Source: Thermosphaera sp. (lineage in GTDB: Archaea; Thermoproteota; Thermoprotei_A; Sulfolobales; Desulfurococcaceae). Taken from it: a DNA stretch of 64,000 nucleotides. The position numbers and the translations under genes were made by a program. The notes below the pieces were generated by a model that was not told the DNA's origin, did no database searches, and saw nothing but the letters and a program-made list of their open reading frames with translations. Positions within the stretch are counted from its first letter, which is position 1. Each line of letters begins with the position of its first letter. This document shows, in pieces, positions 42,307-51,307 of this stretch. Where the stretch lies: assembly GCA_038827615.1 (NCBI GenBank), contig JAWBNK010000001.1, positions 1,079,048 through 1,143,047 of the forward strand, read 5' to 3'.

Positions 42307-42690
42307 GTGTTTTCCATGAGCCCTCGGGAGCTTAAGCGAATGCTCAAGAAAATGGGGATCGACGTTCAAGAGTACGAGGATGTCGAGAGGGTTGAAATAT
42401 TTCTGAAAGATAAGAAGCTCGTCATAACAAGCCCCCAGGTCGTTGCCTTTAAGACAGGGGGTCAGGTGGCTTTCCAGGTATCAGGGGTAGTTAGAGAGGA
42501 GGCGAAGGAGGCCCCTGTCCAGCCGCAAGGACCCGTTGCTTCTGTCGAGGAAGTGAAGATCTCTGAAGACGATGTAAAGTTCGTCATGGAGCAGACGGGG
42601 GCATCCTACGAAGAGGCTCGCAGAGCCCTCGTCAACTCCAAGGGGGATATAATCCAGGCAATACTCTCCATTAAGTCGGGAAAGGGTTAG
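42307..42690 (+). CDS. nac: Nascent polypeptide-associated complex protein (NAC)
   Basis: Ribosome-associated chaperone forming homodimers in archaea. 127 residues from GTG 42307, which has GGTG seven bases upstream; ATG 42316 (SPRELKRMLKKMG) is an alternative. The NAC beta-barrel is VEIFLKDKKLVITSPQVVAF in part and the C-terminal UBA domain is DVKFVMEQTGASYEEARRAL with DIIQAILSI. The short open frame upstream to 42232 has no ribosome binding site. PolB starts four bases later. Confidence 0.93.
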   Translation: MFSMSPRELKRMLKKMGIDVQEYEDVERVEIFLKDKKLVITSPQVVAFKTGGQVAFQVSGVVREEAKEAPVQPQGPVASVEEVKISEDDVKFVMEQTGASYEEARRALVNSKGDIIQAILSIKSGKG

Positions 42691-42694
42691 CTTG

Positions 42695-45271
42695 ATGAAA
42701 ATAAGTAGGATCGGGTACATAACGTCCCTGCCCTCGGAGACTTATGAGAAGGTTTTGACGAAGCCGCACTACCTTCTCGGAGTATACTATGATGGGAAGA
42801 TAGAGAAGGCTATTCTCGAATTCGTCGACGAGAGGGGCGAGAAGCTCGTTAAAATGATTGATCCAACCCGGCACAAGCCCTATTTTCTCACACTAGATGA
42901 TCCCGAGTCGATAAAGGAGAGGATCGAAAACCTAGAGAGAGCGGGCATCGACTCCCTCGAGGAAGTATACAAGATTAATCCCCTCACAATGGAGAAGATC
43001 CGTTTCATTAAGGTAGTTACTAGAGACCCGCTGGTCGTGAGGAAAATCAGGAGCAAGTTCAACACGGCTTGGGAGGCTAAGATAAAGTACCATGCAAACT
43101 ACATCTACGACAATCAGCTCATACCTGGAATGAGGTATGTTGTCGAGGTTTCCAACGGCTTTCAGAAGCTCGTGATGGTGAAGCCGGAAGTACCTGCTAC
43201 GCTGGTCGAGAAGGTCCGCGAACTATTCAAGAACGAGCCTCGTGAAACCGTATCCCTCGCCGAGGAGCTCCTGCTCATCTTCGAGGAAGCTCCCCCCAGG
43301 GTTAAGCGAGTAGCAGTCGACATTGAGGTTTTCACCCCGTTCAAGGGCAGGGTTCCGAGCCCTAAGCTAGCCGAATACCCGGTTATCAGCGTCGCCCTAG
43401 TTGGGAACGACGGGTTCAGCAAAATACTCCTGCTCGCTAGAGACTACAAGCACGATTTCGACTACATGATGGAGAATTATCCCAGCAACGCTGAGATAGA
43501 GGTCTTCGACTCCGAGAGGGAGATGATCCTGGAGGTCTTCAGGATCATCGGGCAGTACCCAGTGGTTCTAACCTACAACGGGGACAACTTCGACCTCCAG
43601 TACCTCTACATGAGGGCGATTAAGCTCGGAATACCGAGGGTCAACATCCCGTTGAAGATTGGAGAAGACATGGTGAGGATCGATACGAGCATCCACCTAG
43701 ACCTTTACAAGTTCTTCTCCAACAGAGCGGTTAAGAACTACGCTTTCGGGGGCAAGTACCAGGAGGAGAAGCTGGACGCTGTCTCAAGCGCCCTGCTGGG
43801 GGTTTCGAAAATAGGTTTCGAGGAGACGATCGGCGACATATCCGCTTCTCTCCTAATAGCTTACAACTACAGGGATGCAGAGATAACGTTGAACCTGACG
43901 TTGTTCAGCAACGAGCTCGTATGGAAGCTGATGATCCTCCTGGCCCGCGTGTCGAAGACCAGCATCGAGGACATATGCCGGAGGCAGATTTCAAACTGGA
44001 TTCAAAACCTCTTCTTCTGGGAGCACCGAAGCCTCGGATTCCTCATACCCAATAAAGAGGATATTCTCAAGCACGTTAGGAGCACGAGCACTAAAGCCAT
44101 CATAGAGGGGAAGAAGTACGCGGGAGCCCTGGTCGTCGAACCCCCGAAGGGGGCTTTCTTCAACGTAGTCGTGCTAGACATTGCTTCACTATACCCGAGC
44201 ATCATCAAGCGGTACAACCTAAGCTATGAGACAGTCGACATGAAGTGGTGTAAGAAGACCATAGACATCGTGGATGAAACAGGTAGGAAGCTACACGAAG
44301 TATGCGTCGACAAGCCGGGGTTGACCGCTCAGCTCACCGGGATACTCAGGGATTTCAGAGTCGGAATATACAAGAAGAGGTCGAAGGACAAGAACCTGCC
44401 CCCCGAACTCCTCGCCTGGTATGAGGTCGTTCAAAGAGCGATCAAGGTCTTCATAAACGCGAGCTACGGGGTCTTCGGGGACGAGAAGTTCTCGCTATAC
44501 TCTCCCGCTGTCGCCGAGAGCGTTACTGCAATGGGCAGGAAGTCCTTCTACACTATCGTGAGGAAGGCGGCGGATTTAGGGGTTAAAACACTCTACGGGG
44601 ACACCGACTCGATATTCGTTTGGGCCCCCACTCAGGACCAGTTGAAGAGGCTTCAAACCTGGATCCTCGACCGGCTGGGCCTCGAGATAGAGATCGACAA
44701 GGTCTTCACCTACGTTGTTTTCACCGGGCTCAAGAAGAACTACCTGGGGAGGACGGTTGACGGCGGCATCGAGATAAAGGGGCTGGTTGCTAAGAAGAGG
44801 AACACGCCGGAGTTCCTCAAGGACTTGTTCGAAGACATCCTGGAGAGGTTGAAGAGCGTTGAAAACCCGCACGACTTCGTCGAATTCGTGGAGTGGCTTG
44901 AACGCCAGGTGAAGACGATCCACCACGATATCAAGAGGAGGGAGATCACTCTCGACAGGCTCGCGATAAGAGTGGCCTTGACTAAGACGCCATCGCTCTA
45001 CACTAAGACTAAGCCTCCCCACGTCAAAGCCGCTTTGCAGCTAATGAACTACGGGTACAGCGTTGAAGAAGGCGACATAATAACGTTCGTCAAGGTGAAG
45101 AGCAAGGAGGGTTATAAGGCGATACAGCTCACCAAGCTGCAGGAGGTCGACCCGGACAAGTATATAGATTTGGTTAAGAGCGGTCTCGAGCAATTCCTAT
45201 CGGCGTTCGGGATCAAATGGGAGGATATCATTGGCTCCGGCGGCTTGGGCGACTTGTTGAGGAGTCGTTGA
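42695..45271 (+). CDS. polB: Family B DNA polymerase
   Basis: Probably the replicative polymerase B1 or a paralogue. 858 residues from ATG 42695 (TTG 42692 directly before it is also possible). Exo I VAVDIEVFTP near residue 207, Exo II TYNGDNFDLQYL, Exo III YRDAEITL, so proofreading is intact. Polymerase motif A DIASLYPSII near 495, motif B KVFINASYGVFG near 585 and motif C YGDTDSIF near 633, then KKNYLG. No intein interrupts these motifs. Follows NAC directly; eS26 comes next with its own leader. Confidence 0.96.
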   Translation: MKISRIGYITSLPSETYEKVLTKPHYLLGVYYDGKIEKAILEFVDERGEKLVKMIDPTRHKPYFLTLDDPESIKERIENLERAGIDSLEEVYKINPLTMEKIRFIKVVTRDPLVVRKIRSKFNTAWEAKIKYHANYIYDNQLIPGMRYVVEVSNGFQKLVMVKPEVPATLVEKVRELFKNEPRETVSLAEELLLIFEEAPPRVKRVAVDIEVFTPFKGRVPSPKLAEYPVISVALVGNDGFSKILLLARDYKHDFDYMMENYPSNAEIEVFDSEREMILEVFRIIGQYPVVLTYNGDNFDLQYLYMRAIKLGIPRVNIPLKIGEDMVRIDTSIHLDLYKFFSNRAVKNYAFGGKYQEEKLDAVSSALLGVSKIGFEETIGDISASLLIAYNYRDAEITLNLTLFSNELVWKLMILLARVSKTSIEDICRRQISNWIQNLFFWEHRSLGFLIPNKEDILKHVRSTSTKAIIEGKKYAGALVVEPPKGAFFNVVVLDIASLYPSIIKRYNLSYETVDMKWCKKTIDIVDETGRKLHEVCVDKPGLTAQLTGILRDFRVGIYKKRSKDKNLPPELLAWYEVVQRAIKVFINASYGVFGDEKFSLYSPAVAESVTAMGRKSFYTIVRKAADLGVKTLYGDTDSIFVWAPTQDQLKRLQTWILDRLGLEIEIDKVFTYVVFTGLKKNYLGRTVDGGIEIKGLVAKKRNTPEFLKDLFEDILERLKSVENPHDFVEFVEWLERQVKTIHHDIKRREITLDRLAIRVALTKTPSLYTKTKPPHVKAALQLMNYGYSVEEGDIITFVKVKSKEGYKAIQLTKLQEVDPDKYIDLVKSGLEQFLSAFGIKWEDIIGSGGLGDLLRSR

Positions 45272-45340
45272 ACACACCAATAAGTTTTATAACACTATTA
45301 TCCTATAGATTGAGCAAGATTGTTTTCAAGGTGTTTACAC

Positions 45341-45628
45341 ATGCCGAAGAAGAGGGAGAGCAGAGGTAGGCATAAAGGGGATAAGGGAAAGGTTGAAATA
45401 ATTCAATGCGACAACTGCGGCAGGAGGGTTCCAGCCGACAAGGCAGTGTGCGTTACGAGAATGTACAGCCCGGTTCCACCCCAGCTCGCCGAGGAGCTCG
45501 AGAAGAAGGGGGCCGTCATTCAGAGATACCCCGTCACCAAGTGCTACTGTGTATCGTGCGCCATCCACTACGGTATTATCAAAGTGAGAGCAGAGGAAGA
45601 GAGGAAGCCCAAGTCTACGCCAGTGTAG
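45341..45628 (+). CDS. rps26e: Ribosomal protein eS26
   Basis: Zinc-binding small-subunit protein near the mRNA exit, found in Crenarchaeota and eukaryotes but not in most Euryarchaeota. 95 residues from ATG 45341, GGTG eight bases upstream. CDNCGRRVPADKAV at residue about 23 and CYCVSCAIHYGI near 70 contain the zinc ligands. This gene supports a crenarchaeal source. Confidence 0.94.
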   Translation: MPKKRESRGRHKGDKGKVEIIQCDNCGRRVPADKAVCVTRMYSPVPPQLAEELEKKGAVIQRYPVTKCYCVSCAIHYGIIKVRAEEERKPKSTPV

Positions 45629-45631
45629 CGA

Positions 45632-46087
45632 ATGAGGCTCCTATACGTAGAGCTGTCCCCTGGGTTGAAGCGCAAGGATATTTTTGACAGGATCGAATCG
45701 GTACACCGTAGTCTATCCTACCGGGATGTCGAAATCGGATTGCTCACGGCTAGGGGAGCAACCTACTTACTTAAAACGCTCAGGTACGACTCACTGGAGG
45801 TTCACGCCTCAGCATCCCTCGGGGAACTGCTGAGGGTTTTCTTCAGGGATTGCAAGCGAGTATATGTTTTAAGGGAGGGGGGTGAAGCGTTAAAGCCCGT
45901 TGAACCGTGCTACGTGTCTGGAGTCTACTCCGACCCGCCCGACCATCTCGAAGGCGTTCTCGAGTCGGTCGACTACTCGCCCGCGAAGCTGTCACTTGGC
46001 CCAACCCCCTACCTCGCCAGCTCGCTCATACCAATCCTGTACCGGCTGAATGAGCTGGAGCATATATTTAATACGTTTGCGAAATAA
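45632..46087 (+). CDS. Hypothetical protein, possibly a SPOUT-class RNA methyltransferase
   Basis: 151 residues, four bases after eS26. Not firmly recognised. The segment LSLGPTPYLASSLIPILYRL at the C-terminus and VSGVYSDPP before it resemble the SAM-binding knot of TrmY-type (tRNA Psi54 N1) SPOUT methyltransferases, where a glycine-rich loop is followed by SLG and a final helix. The N-terminal part lacks obvious motifs. The neighbours are RNA and protein methyltransferases, which fits, but this is inference. Confidence 0.45.
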   Translation: MRLLYVELSPGLKRKDIFDRIESVHRSLSYRDVEIGLLTARGATYLLKTLRYDSLEVHASASLGELLRVFFRDCKRVYVLREGGEALKPVEPCYVSGVYSDPPDHLEGVLESVDYSPAKLSLGPTPYLASSLIPILYRLNELEHIFNTFAK

Positions 46088-46119
46088 TTAGAATATTAGC
46101 GAGGTTGAGGTTGGACCGT

Positions 46120-46473
46120 ATGGTTAAGGTTAAGAAGGTTGTACTAGTCACGGCTCAACACCACCCTTATCATAAGATGTGGTTGAAAATGGCAGAGTCC
46201 TTGAGCAAGGCGGTAGGCGCTGAGCTGGAGGTGAGGGAGGAGGATTACGTCTACCTGGTTGAGCATGGAGATAAGGACGAGTTTGGAATGGCTTGGGCTC
46301 CCCAAATACTCGCAGAGCTTGATGATGGAAGAGTAGAGTGGCTTCTCTCGCAGCTCCCGTTGAACGAATCCCTCCAGCCCGACGAGTCGAAGGCTCAGGA
46401 GGTAATGCTGGAGAAGCTGAAGAATCTGGGCGTGGAGCCCGCTGGGGTAGCAACGGAGCATGAGGGAACTTGA
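46120..46473 (+). CDS. Conserved hypothetical protein
   Basis: 117 residues from ATG 46120, with GAGGTTGG just upstream; TTG 46105 is in frame. An N-terminal strand KKVVLVTAQHHPYHKMW is followed by helices and an acidic region with LVEHGDKDEFGMAWAPQIL. The alternating alpha/beta pattern suggests a thioredoxin-like or Rossmann-like small domain, but there is no CxxC and no nucleotide-binding loop. I do not recognise the family. It precedes the aKMT4-like gene by three bases, so the two are cotranscribed. Confidence 0.55.
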   Translation: MVKVKKVVLVTAQHHPYHKMWLKMAESLSKAVGAELEVREEDYVYLVEHGDKDEFGMAWAPQILAELDDGRVEWLLSQLPLNESLQPDESKAQEVMLEKLKNLGVEPAGVATEHEGT

Positions 46474-46476
46474 GTT

Positions 46477-46962
46477 TTGACCCCCTACGTCCCGTACGTA
46501 CCCACTCCCTACCCCGTGGTCAGGGAGATGCTTAAGATCTCTAGCGCTGGGCCAGACGATATCCTGTATGATCTTGGATGCGGGGACGGGAGGATACTGA
46601 TCACAGCCGTCAAGGAGTTCCACGTAAAGAAGGCCGTTGGGATCGAGAAGGATTCCGAGAGGGTTAAGGAGGCGTCGGCTAAGATTAAGGAGGCAGGCGT
46701 CTCCGACAGGGCGGTGGTGCTGCATGCCGACTTCTTCGACGTGAGCATCGAGGAAGCATCCATAGTGACGCTGTTCCTGCTCACCTCGGTCAACGAGGCT
46801 TTGAAGCCGAAGTTTGAGAAGGAGCTGAGGGATGGGTCAAGGATAGTGAGCCACGAGTTCCGAATACCGGGGTGGAGGGAGGAGAGGATCGTGGACGTCA
46901 GGGACGATAACGGTTTAACCCACACTATTTACTTCTACGTTAAAGGCAGGCACAGGTTTTAG
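46477..46962 (+). CDS. Protein-lysine methyltransferase, aKMT4-like
   Basis: 161 residues. YVPYVPTPYPVVREML precedes a classic SAM motif ILYDLGCGDGRI near residue 31; VGIEKDSERVKEA gives the acidic ribose-binding residue, and ATVVT-like ASIVTLFLLTSVNEALKPKF and RIVSHEFRIPGW follow. This closely matches my recollection of the Sulfolobus islandicus broad-specificity lysine methyltransferase aKMT4, a Dot1-related enzyme that methylates Cren7 and many other proteins. TTG start. Convergent with TrmI, ends overlapping by four bases. Confidence 0.83.
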   Translation: MTPYVPYVPTPYPVVREMLKISSAGPDDILYDLGCGDGRILITAVKEFHVKKAVGIEKDSERVKEASAKIKEAGVSDRAVVLHADFFDVSIEEASIVTLFLLTSVNEALKPKFEKELRDGSRIVSHEFRIPGWREERIVDVRDDNGLTHTIYFYVKGRHRF

Positions 46963-47762
46963 GAGACGATTATTTTTCGCGCGAAAACGATGAAGCCCGT
47001 GTGCCCCACCATGAGGGTTTGAGGCCTAGTGGCTCCCTCCTCGACGCTGTACTCCCTCAGCATCACCTCGTATGCGTGAATATCTGCGAACCCTCCGTGG
47101 CTCCTAAGGGATAGAATGGTTTTCTCGACCTGGTTCACCGTGGGCACGTAGGCTATGAGTGTGCCCGAGGGCTTTAGGGCTTCGTAAACGCTTCTCAACG
47201 CGTTCCAGGGATCGGGGATGTCCAGGAAGAACGAGTCCAGGCCGCTCACCCCGACCGGCTCCCTCACGTCGCGCCTCGCCAGCCTGACCCTGTGACCCAG
47301 GCCGTAGAGCTCCAGGTGGAGCCTAACGTTCTCCAAAGCCTTCTCGTTTATGTCGAAACCATAGACTACTCCCTGGTCGCCGACCAGCTCCGCCAGCGAC
47401 AACGTTATGACTCCTGTTCCAACCCCCGCCTCCCCAACTGTGCTGCCCGGCTTCACCCCGGAGTAGTATATCATTAGGGAAGCGTCCTTGGGGTATATTA
47501 TCTGAGTGATCCTCTTCACGGTCGACATGTAGTCGAGCCTCAAGGGGTGGAGGAGCAATGCTTTAACGCCGAGGCTTGTCTCGACTAATCCGCCATAGGG
47601 TTTCCCGACTAGTTCATCGTGTCTAATGAAGCCTTTGTCCGTTCCAAGGATCTTGCCGGGCGAGACTTTCACGACGAACTTCCTGGATTCATCGATGAAG
47701 ACTAAGACCGTGTCTCCTGGTTTCACCGTGCTCATTTCAATCATCTTCAGCACTGGTGTCAA
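46959..47762 (-). CDS. trmI: tRNA (adenine-58-N1) methyltransferase TrmI
   Basis: Makes m1A58 (and m1A57 in some archaea) in the T loop. 267 residues. An N-terminal beta domain (PGDTVLVFIDESRKFVVKV in part) is followed by RRDVREP-type and SAM motif VGEAGVGTGVITL; the catalytic-loop DIPDPWNAL fits the family's DxPxPW. YPKDASLMIYYSGVKPG precedes the SAM motif as usual. TTG start at 47762; ATG 47744 and ATG 47735 are alternatives. The start region also contains C/D-box-like motifs (see findings). Confidence 0.93.
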   Translation of the reverse strand: MTPVLKMIEMSTVKPGDTVLVFIDESRKFVVKVSPGKILGTDKGFIRHDELVGKPYGGLVETSLGVKALLLHPLRLDYMSTVKRITQIIYPKDASLMIYYSGVKPGSTVGEAGVGTGVITLSLAELVGDQGVVYGFDINEKALENVRLHLELYGLGHRVRLARRDVREPVGVSGLDSFFLDIPDPWNALRSVYEALKPSGTLIAYVPTVNQVEKTILSLRSHGGFADIHAYEVMLREYSVEEGATRPQTLMVGHTGFIVFARKIIVS

Positions 47763-47851
47763 TCATCACTGATCAGATATACCAACCTTCAACATCAAGG
47801 ATTAAATAATTCCCAACCCGCTTATTAAGATACTCGTTGAAAGGTGGTTGA

Positions 47852-48304
47852 GTGGCAACCTACCTCTTCAGCATAAGACCTGTTTACGCATACAGGATTT
47901 TCACGGGAGTCAAGAAGTACGAGTTGAGGAGGTACCTGGGCTTCCAGATAGAGAGGGGGGATGAGATAGTCCTCTACGTGAGCGGCAGGGTTAAATCGAT
48001 AATGGGGGAGTTCACAGCGGGCAGGGTGATAAGGGGTTCTCCCGAGGAGGTCTGGAGGAGGCTTTCAAGGATACCTGACGCCGGGGTCGGCGAGGGGGAT
48101 TACAAGTACATAAAGGGTTCGAGGCAGGCGATGGCGATAGAGGTGTTGAACCCGCTGGTCTATCCATCCCCAGTGGACCTTACTACTCTTAGGAGAATAA
48201 TTCCCGACTTCAACCCTCCGCTGAGCATGAAGATGCTCGATGAAAACGACCCATTGATAGAGTTAATAGTTAGGAGAGTGAGAAGGCTAGCTGAAAAATT
48301 ATGA
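47852..48304 (+). CDS. ASCH/PUA-like domain protein
   Basis: 150 residues from GTG 47852 with GGTGG upstream. [22 protein letters not shown] at the N-terminus (in part) contains the ASCH-type GxKxxExR motif; [19 protein letters not shown] follows as the barrel. ASCH and related PUA-like domains bind RNA or modified bases; this one may act in RNA metabolism. Overlaps the RHH protein's end by six bases. No precise function. Confidence 0.65.
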   Translation: MATYLFSIRPVYAYRIFTGVKKYELRRYLGFQIERGDEIVLYVSGRVKSIMGEFTAGRVIRGSPEEVWRRLSRIPDAGVGEGDYKYIKGSRQAMAIEVLNPLVYPSPVDLTTLRRIIPDFNPPLSMKMLDENDPLIELIVRRVRRLAEKL

Positions 48305-48457
48305 CAACTCGCCTTCACTGATCCAGAGCTCCTTCTTCAACAAATCCCTGATGGCTACTCTGATGACCTCGCTCCTGCTGCTGTACCTCCCTATTTTGAC
48401 TAGCTCATCCAATCCTTCAACATATATTTCAGGCATCTTAACGGTTATCAAGCGCAT
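48299..48457 (-). CDS. Ribbon-helix-helix DNA-binding protein
   Basis: 52 residues from ATG 48457; the frame continues to 48508 without a better start. [20 protein letters not shown] then [18 protein letters not shown] is the RHH (CopG/NikR N-domain) fold: a strand, helix A, turn and helix B. Such proteins act as dimeric repressors or antitoxins. Convergent with the ASCH gene, with six bases of overlap. Its own targets are unknown. Confidence 0.75.
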   Translation of the reverse strand: MRLITVKMPEIYVEGLDELVKIGRYSSRSEVIRVAIRDLLKKELWISEGELS

Positions 48458-48532
48458 CCTCGATATAACACCAGCCATGATAAGCCCCGTTAGAGAATCG
48501 TGCGTCATTGATTTAAAAACCCGGGGATGGGG

Positions 48533-49975
48533 CTAAGCGATCAGCAGTTTCACCATTGCCTCCTTCAACCGCCCCCAGTAGCCGAGTGTGTCGATCAGCA
48601 GATCCCTGTTGAAGACTATGAAGGCTGCCTCGTAGACCAGGGTAGAGTAGACCAGGGGGGCTAGGTGAATGCTGTAGAAGCTGTACTGGCTCCTGCCCCC
48701 TATGATCCAGAGGGAGACGTAGCCTGCGAGGACGCCGAGGTAAGTCAGCCACAGCAGTCCAAACCTCCTCTCCCGCAGGCAAGCGGGGGTTAGGATCAGC
48801 GCTAGGATCAGGGATGGAGCCCAGAGGATCCAGGAGCCCGTTGCCCTCAGCGCCGAGCCGTCCGGATATATGTAGAGCGGAAACGCGTTCGCCCCCGTGA
48901 ACCACTCCCACGGCGCCGACGCAACCGGGCATGAGGGCCCAGTGCACTTGACGCTCGCGTGCCACGCGAACGAGCCTATGAGGGAGTGTTTAACCCAGTT
49001 TGAAAACCCCATGTAGGAGGCTATTGGGATTGATGCGGCAGTCGTCAACGCCGTGAACAATCCTGCCGCGAGGAGGGCGGTGGTTGCCACTGAGTAGACC
49101 AGGGTTGAGAGCGAGGGATTCTTCTTCAAATCCCTCCTAGCGATCAAGAGTGCAACGGGCAGGAGGATGAATAGTGCTGAGAACTTGAACAATCCCCCCA
49201 CGACGCCGGCGACTAAGGCCTGCTTAAGCCTCCCCCTCACCAAGAGCGCCAGCGACAGGACGGTGGAGAATGCCACGTAGATGTCGAGGAGCATTATGCT
49301 GGACATCGCCCTCGTCAAGGGGTCGAGCATTAGGAGGATTGCAACGGCCAGCGATACAGCTTGGTTTCTAGTGAGGCTGAGCACGGCAAGATATGTGAGG
49401 ACCACAGTTAAAGCCCCTGCGACTATCGCGGGGAGCCTCCAGTGCAACGGGTAGTCTCCGAGACCCCATATGCTCAGCGCGACGAGGTATTTGACGACCG
49501 GGGGGTGCTCCCAGTTGATGTACTGGTTGACCCCGCTCGCGTCGGGGAGCATCCAGCCGGGGACTACGTCGACGACGTTGACGTACTCCTTGATCCTGGA
49601 CAAGTATGATTCGAAAACCTGCTTGGACGGGGCGAGCACGTAGAACCCTTTGAGCTTCGAATAGTCCGCTCTCACAGACACGTTGAAAACTGCTGCATCG
49701 CCGCGAAGCCTTGCGTAGTCCACGAATCCGTCGTACACGATGGTGGCGCCGTACGAGGAGTTGGCGAGCCTGGGCTCTACGCGGAATATCTTGTACAGTA
49801 TGTTCCTCGCAGAGGACACGTACCAGACTTCGTCCGATACGTATCCTCTCCCGCCCCGTTGGATCTCGAGGCTCGTGAACTCGGAGGCACTAGTGTAGAA
49901 CAGTGCGAAGGATACAGTGAATAGCAAGGTGATGACCAGTATGTTGAAAACTTTTCCCCCGCCCAGCTTCTCCAA
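48533..49975 (-). CDS. GT-C glycosyltransferase, dolichyl-phosphate-mannose (PMT/GT39) type
   Basis: Membrane mannosyltransferase-like enzyme. 480 residues: an N-terminal transmembrane segment (FNILVITLLFTVSFALFYTS), then the GT-C acidic motif SDEVWYVSSAR near residue 47 in the first external loop, EHPPVVKYLVAL near 153, and about ten further membrane spans. Uses polyprenyl-phosphate sugars on the outside of the membrane in known family members. TTG start with GGTGG nearby. Divergent from the next membrane protein; the intergenic 50 bases hold both promoters. Confidence 0.82.
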   Translation of the reverse strand: MEKLGGGKVFNILVITLLFTVSFALFYTSASEFTSLEIQRGGRGYVSDEVWYVSSARNILYKIFRVEPRLANSSYGATIVYDGFVDYARLRGDAAVFNVSVRADYSKLKGFYVLAPSKQVFESYLSRIKEYVNVVDVVPGWMLPDASGVNQYINWEHPPVVKYLVALSIWGLGDYPLHWRLPAIVAGALTVVLTYLAVLSLTRNQAVSLAVAILLMLDPLTRAMSSIMLLDIYVAFSTVLSLALLVRGRLKQALVAGVVGGLFKFSALFILLPVALLIARRDLKKNPSLSTLVYSVATTALLAAGLFTALTTAASIPIASYMGFSNWVKHSLIGSFAWHASVKCTGPSCPVASAPWEWFTGANAFPLYIYPDGSALRATGSWILWAPSLILALILTPACLRERRFGLLWLTYLGVLAGYVSLWIIGGRSQYSFYSIHLAPLVYSTLVYEAAFIVFNRDLLIDTLGYWGRLKEAMVKLLIA

Positions 49976-50026
49976 GCTTATACGCCACCGATAGTATAAT
50001 TAACGATTAACCAATATAAACGAGTA

Positions 50027-51307
50027 TTGGTGGCCTTATTGGAGGGTTATTGGAGGATTTATGCGGTCGTCGCCGCCGCGTTGATCGCTTCAATCATTAT
50101 TCACATGCCCGTCGAGGTTCAGGAACAGGTTTTCCGCGCAGTCGTGAACCCCAGCCCAGTCTACAACGACGTGTACAGTTCTTACTACAAGGGTGTTTTG
50201 GCAAGCCCCTGCACCAGTGCAGTGCAGTGGGTTAACCAGGACGCCAGGGCTATGCTTTGCCTGGGCAGGAGGGTCTTCCCGGTCCCGTACCTGGACTACA
50301 AGCTGCCCGAGGCGCCGCTGGCGGGTCTCGCCTGGCTTGGGCTGACCGGGCTCGCATACTTGCTCGCCGGAGACGTTCTATCCCCCTCCTACGCTGCCGC
50401 CTTGTATATTGTTCAATCCCTGGCCTCCTCGCTCTCGGTTCTCACGGCGCTGGTGCTCCTCCATCGCTGGGCCAGGGGCCGCGACCTGGGCGGGCAGCTC
50501 CCAATCGGCCTCGCCAGCGTAATCGTTTACGGAGTATACGGGTTCGACTCAATAGCCCTCCCCCTCTACATCCTGTTCGTCTCAAGCCTCCTCGACAAGA
50601 AGTATTCGAGAGCCCTCTTGTTATCGAGCGTTTTAACGGCCTGGAACCCTTTCTTCACCGTCCTCCTGGGGCTCACCATAGCCTACATGGCTTTTGAAGC
50701 CGGCTCCCTGAAGGATTACGCTGGGCTCGCCGCGGCTCCCGCAGCCTACGCCGCGCTTTACCTAGCCAGCCCTCCCTCCTTCGAAAACCTCGTCTCCAAG
50801 TACGTCAGCCCCGTGTTCAACAGCAGCATATACTGGTTGTTCACGGGCGCGGCGAGCCCTCAGGCACTATACGCTGCAGCGTGGGGGGTTGCATCCTCGC
50901 TGATCCTAATCCTCTACGGCCTCCGCTCGACAAACGGGGGCTTAGCCGACCACGCGGCTTCAATAGTGGCTGCAGCGTGGATCCTGAACCCTGTAGCCGT
51001 CCCCCAGACGGTCTTGTTCATCATCCCCCTGCTCCACCTCCGCGGAGCCGACCGGAGGGTCCAAGCCTCCGCACTGGCCTCCGAGCTGTTGAACGCCCTA
51101 GTGATAATCACCTGGTTCCACGACGCAGCAATAAGGAGTGCTTTAAACCACTATATGGGGCTCGGCCTCCCGGTGGAGAACAATCCAGCCTCAGCGTCTT
51201 CACCAGTATTCTGGATCATACAAGCGAGGAACGCCCTAGTGATAGCTCTAACGGCTAGGCTCATCGCAGACTACTGGGAGGGGCTGAAAAACCAGGGGAA
51301 ACATTAA
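50027..51307 (+). CDS. Multi-pass membrane protein, GT-C-like candidate
   Basis: 426 residues, about ten hydrophobic spans, GC-rich codons. An N-terminal span is followed by an external loop NPSPVYNDVYSSYYKG with an acidic residue in the place where GT-C enzymes keep their catalytic aspartate, then YLDYKLPEAPLAG. The topology resembles mannosyltransferases of the PIG-M class, but no decisive motif is seen. Start is uncertain: TTG 50027 or GTG 50030, and a TATA-like AATATAAAC near 50012 would even start transcription near 50040. Ends just before tRNA-Ser(GCT). Confidence 0.6.
   Translation: MVALLEGYWRIYAVVAAALIASIIIHMPVEVQEQVFRAVVNPSPVYNDVYSSYYKGVLASPCTSAVQWVNQDARAMLCLGRRVFPVPYLDYKLPEAPLAGLAWLGLTGLAYLLAGDVLSPSYAAALYIVQSLASSLSVLTALVLLHRWARGRDLGGQLPIGLASVIVYGVYGFDSIALPLYILFVSSLLDKKYSRALLLSSVLTAWNPFFTVLLGLTIAYMAFEAGSLKDYAGLAAAPAAYAALYLASPPSFENLVSKYVSPVFNSSIYWLFTGAASPQALYAAAWGVASSLILILYGLRSTNGGLADHAASIVAAAWILNPVAVPQTVLFIIPLLHLRGADRRVQASALASELLNALVIITWFHDAAIRSALNHYMGLGLPVENNPASASSPVFWIIQARNALVIALTARLIADYWEGLKNQGKH

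Noticed and set aside
44576..45022. Minus-strand frame of 148 codons under polB
   Set aside because: Shadow of the polymerase motif C region; codon pattern follows the sense gene.
42695..45271. Intein in DNA polymerase B, aIF5B, EF-1A or EF-2
   Set aside because: All motif blocks are contiguous and lengths are normal; no splicing-domain motifs were seen.
48513..48965. Minus-strand frame overlapping the GT39 gene in another phase
   Set aside because: Low-complexity R/P/L/G composition expected from a shifted frame; no start signal.
50257..50697. Proline/arginine-rich frame inside the membrane protein gene
   Set aside because: Composition typical of a shifted frame in GC-rich membrane-protein DNA; the sense frame has clear membrane spans.
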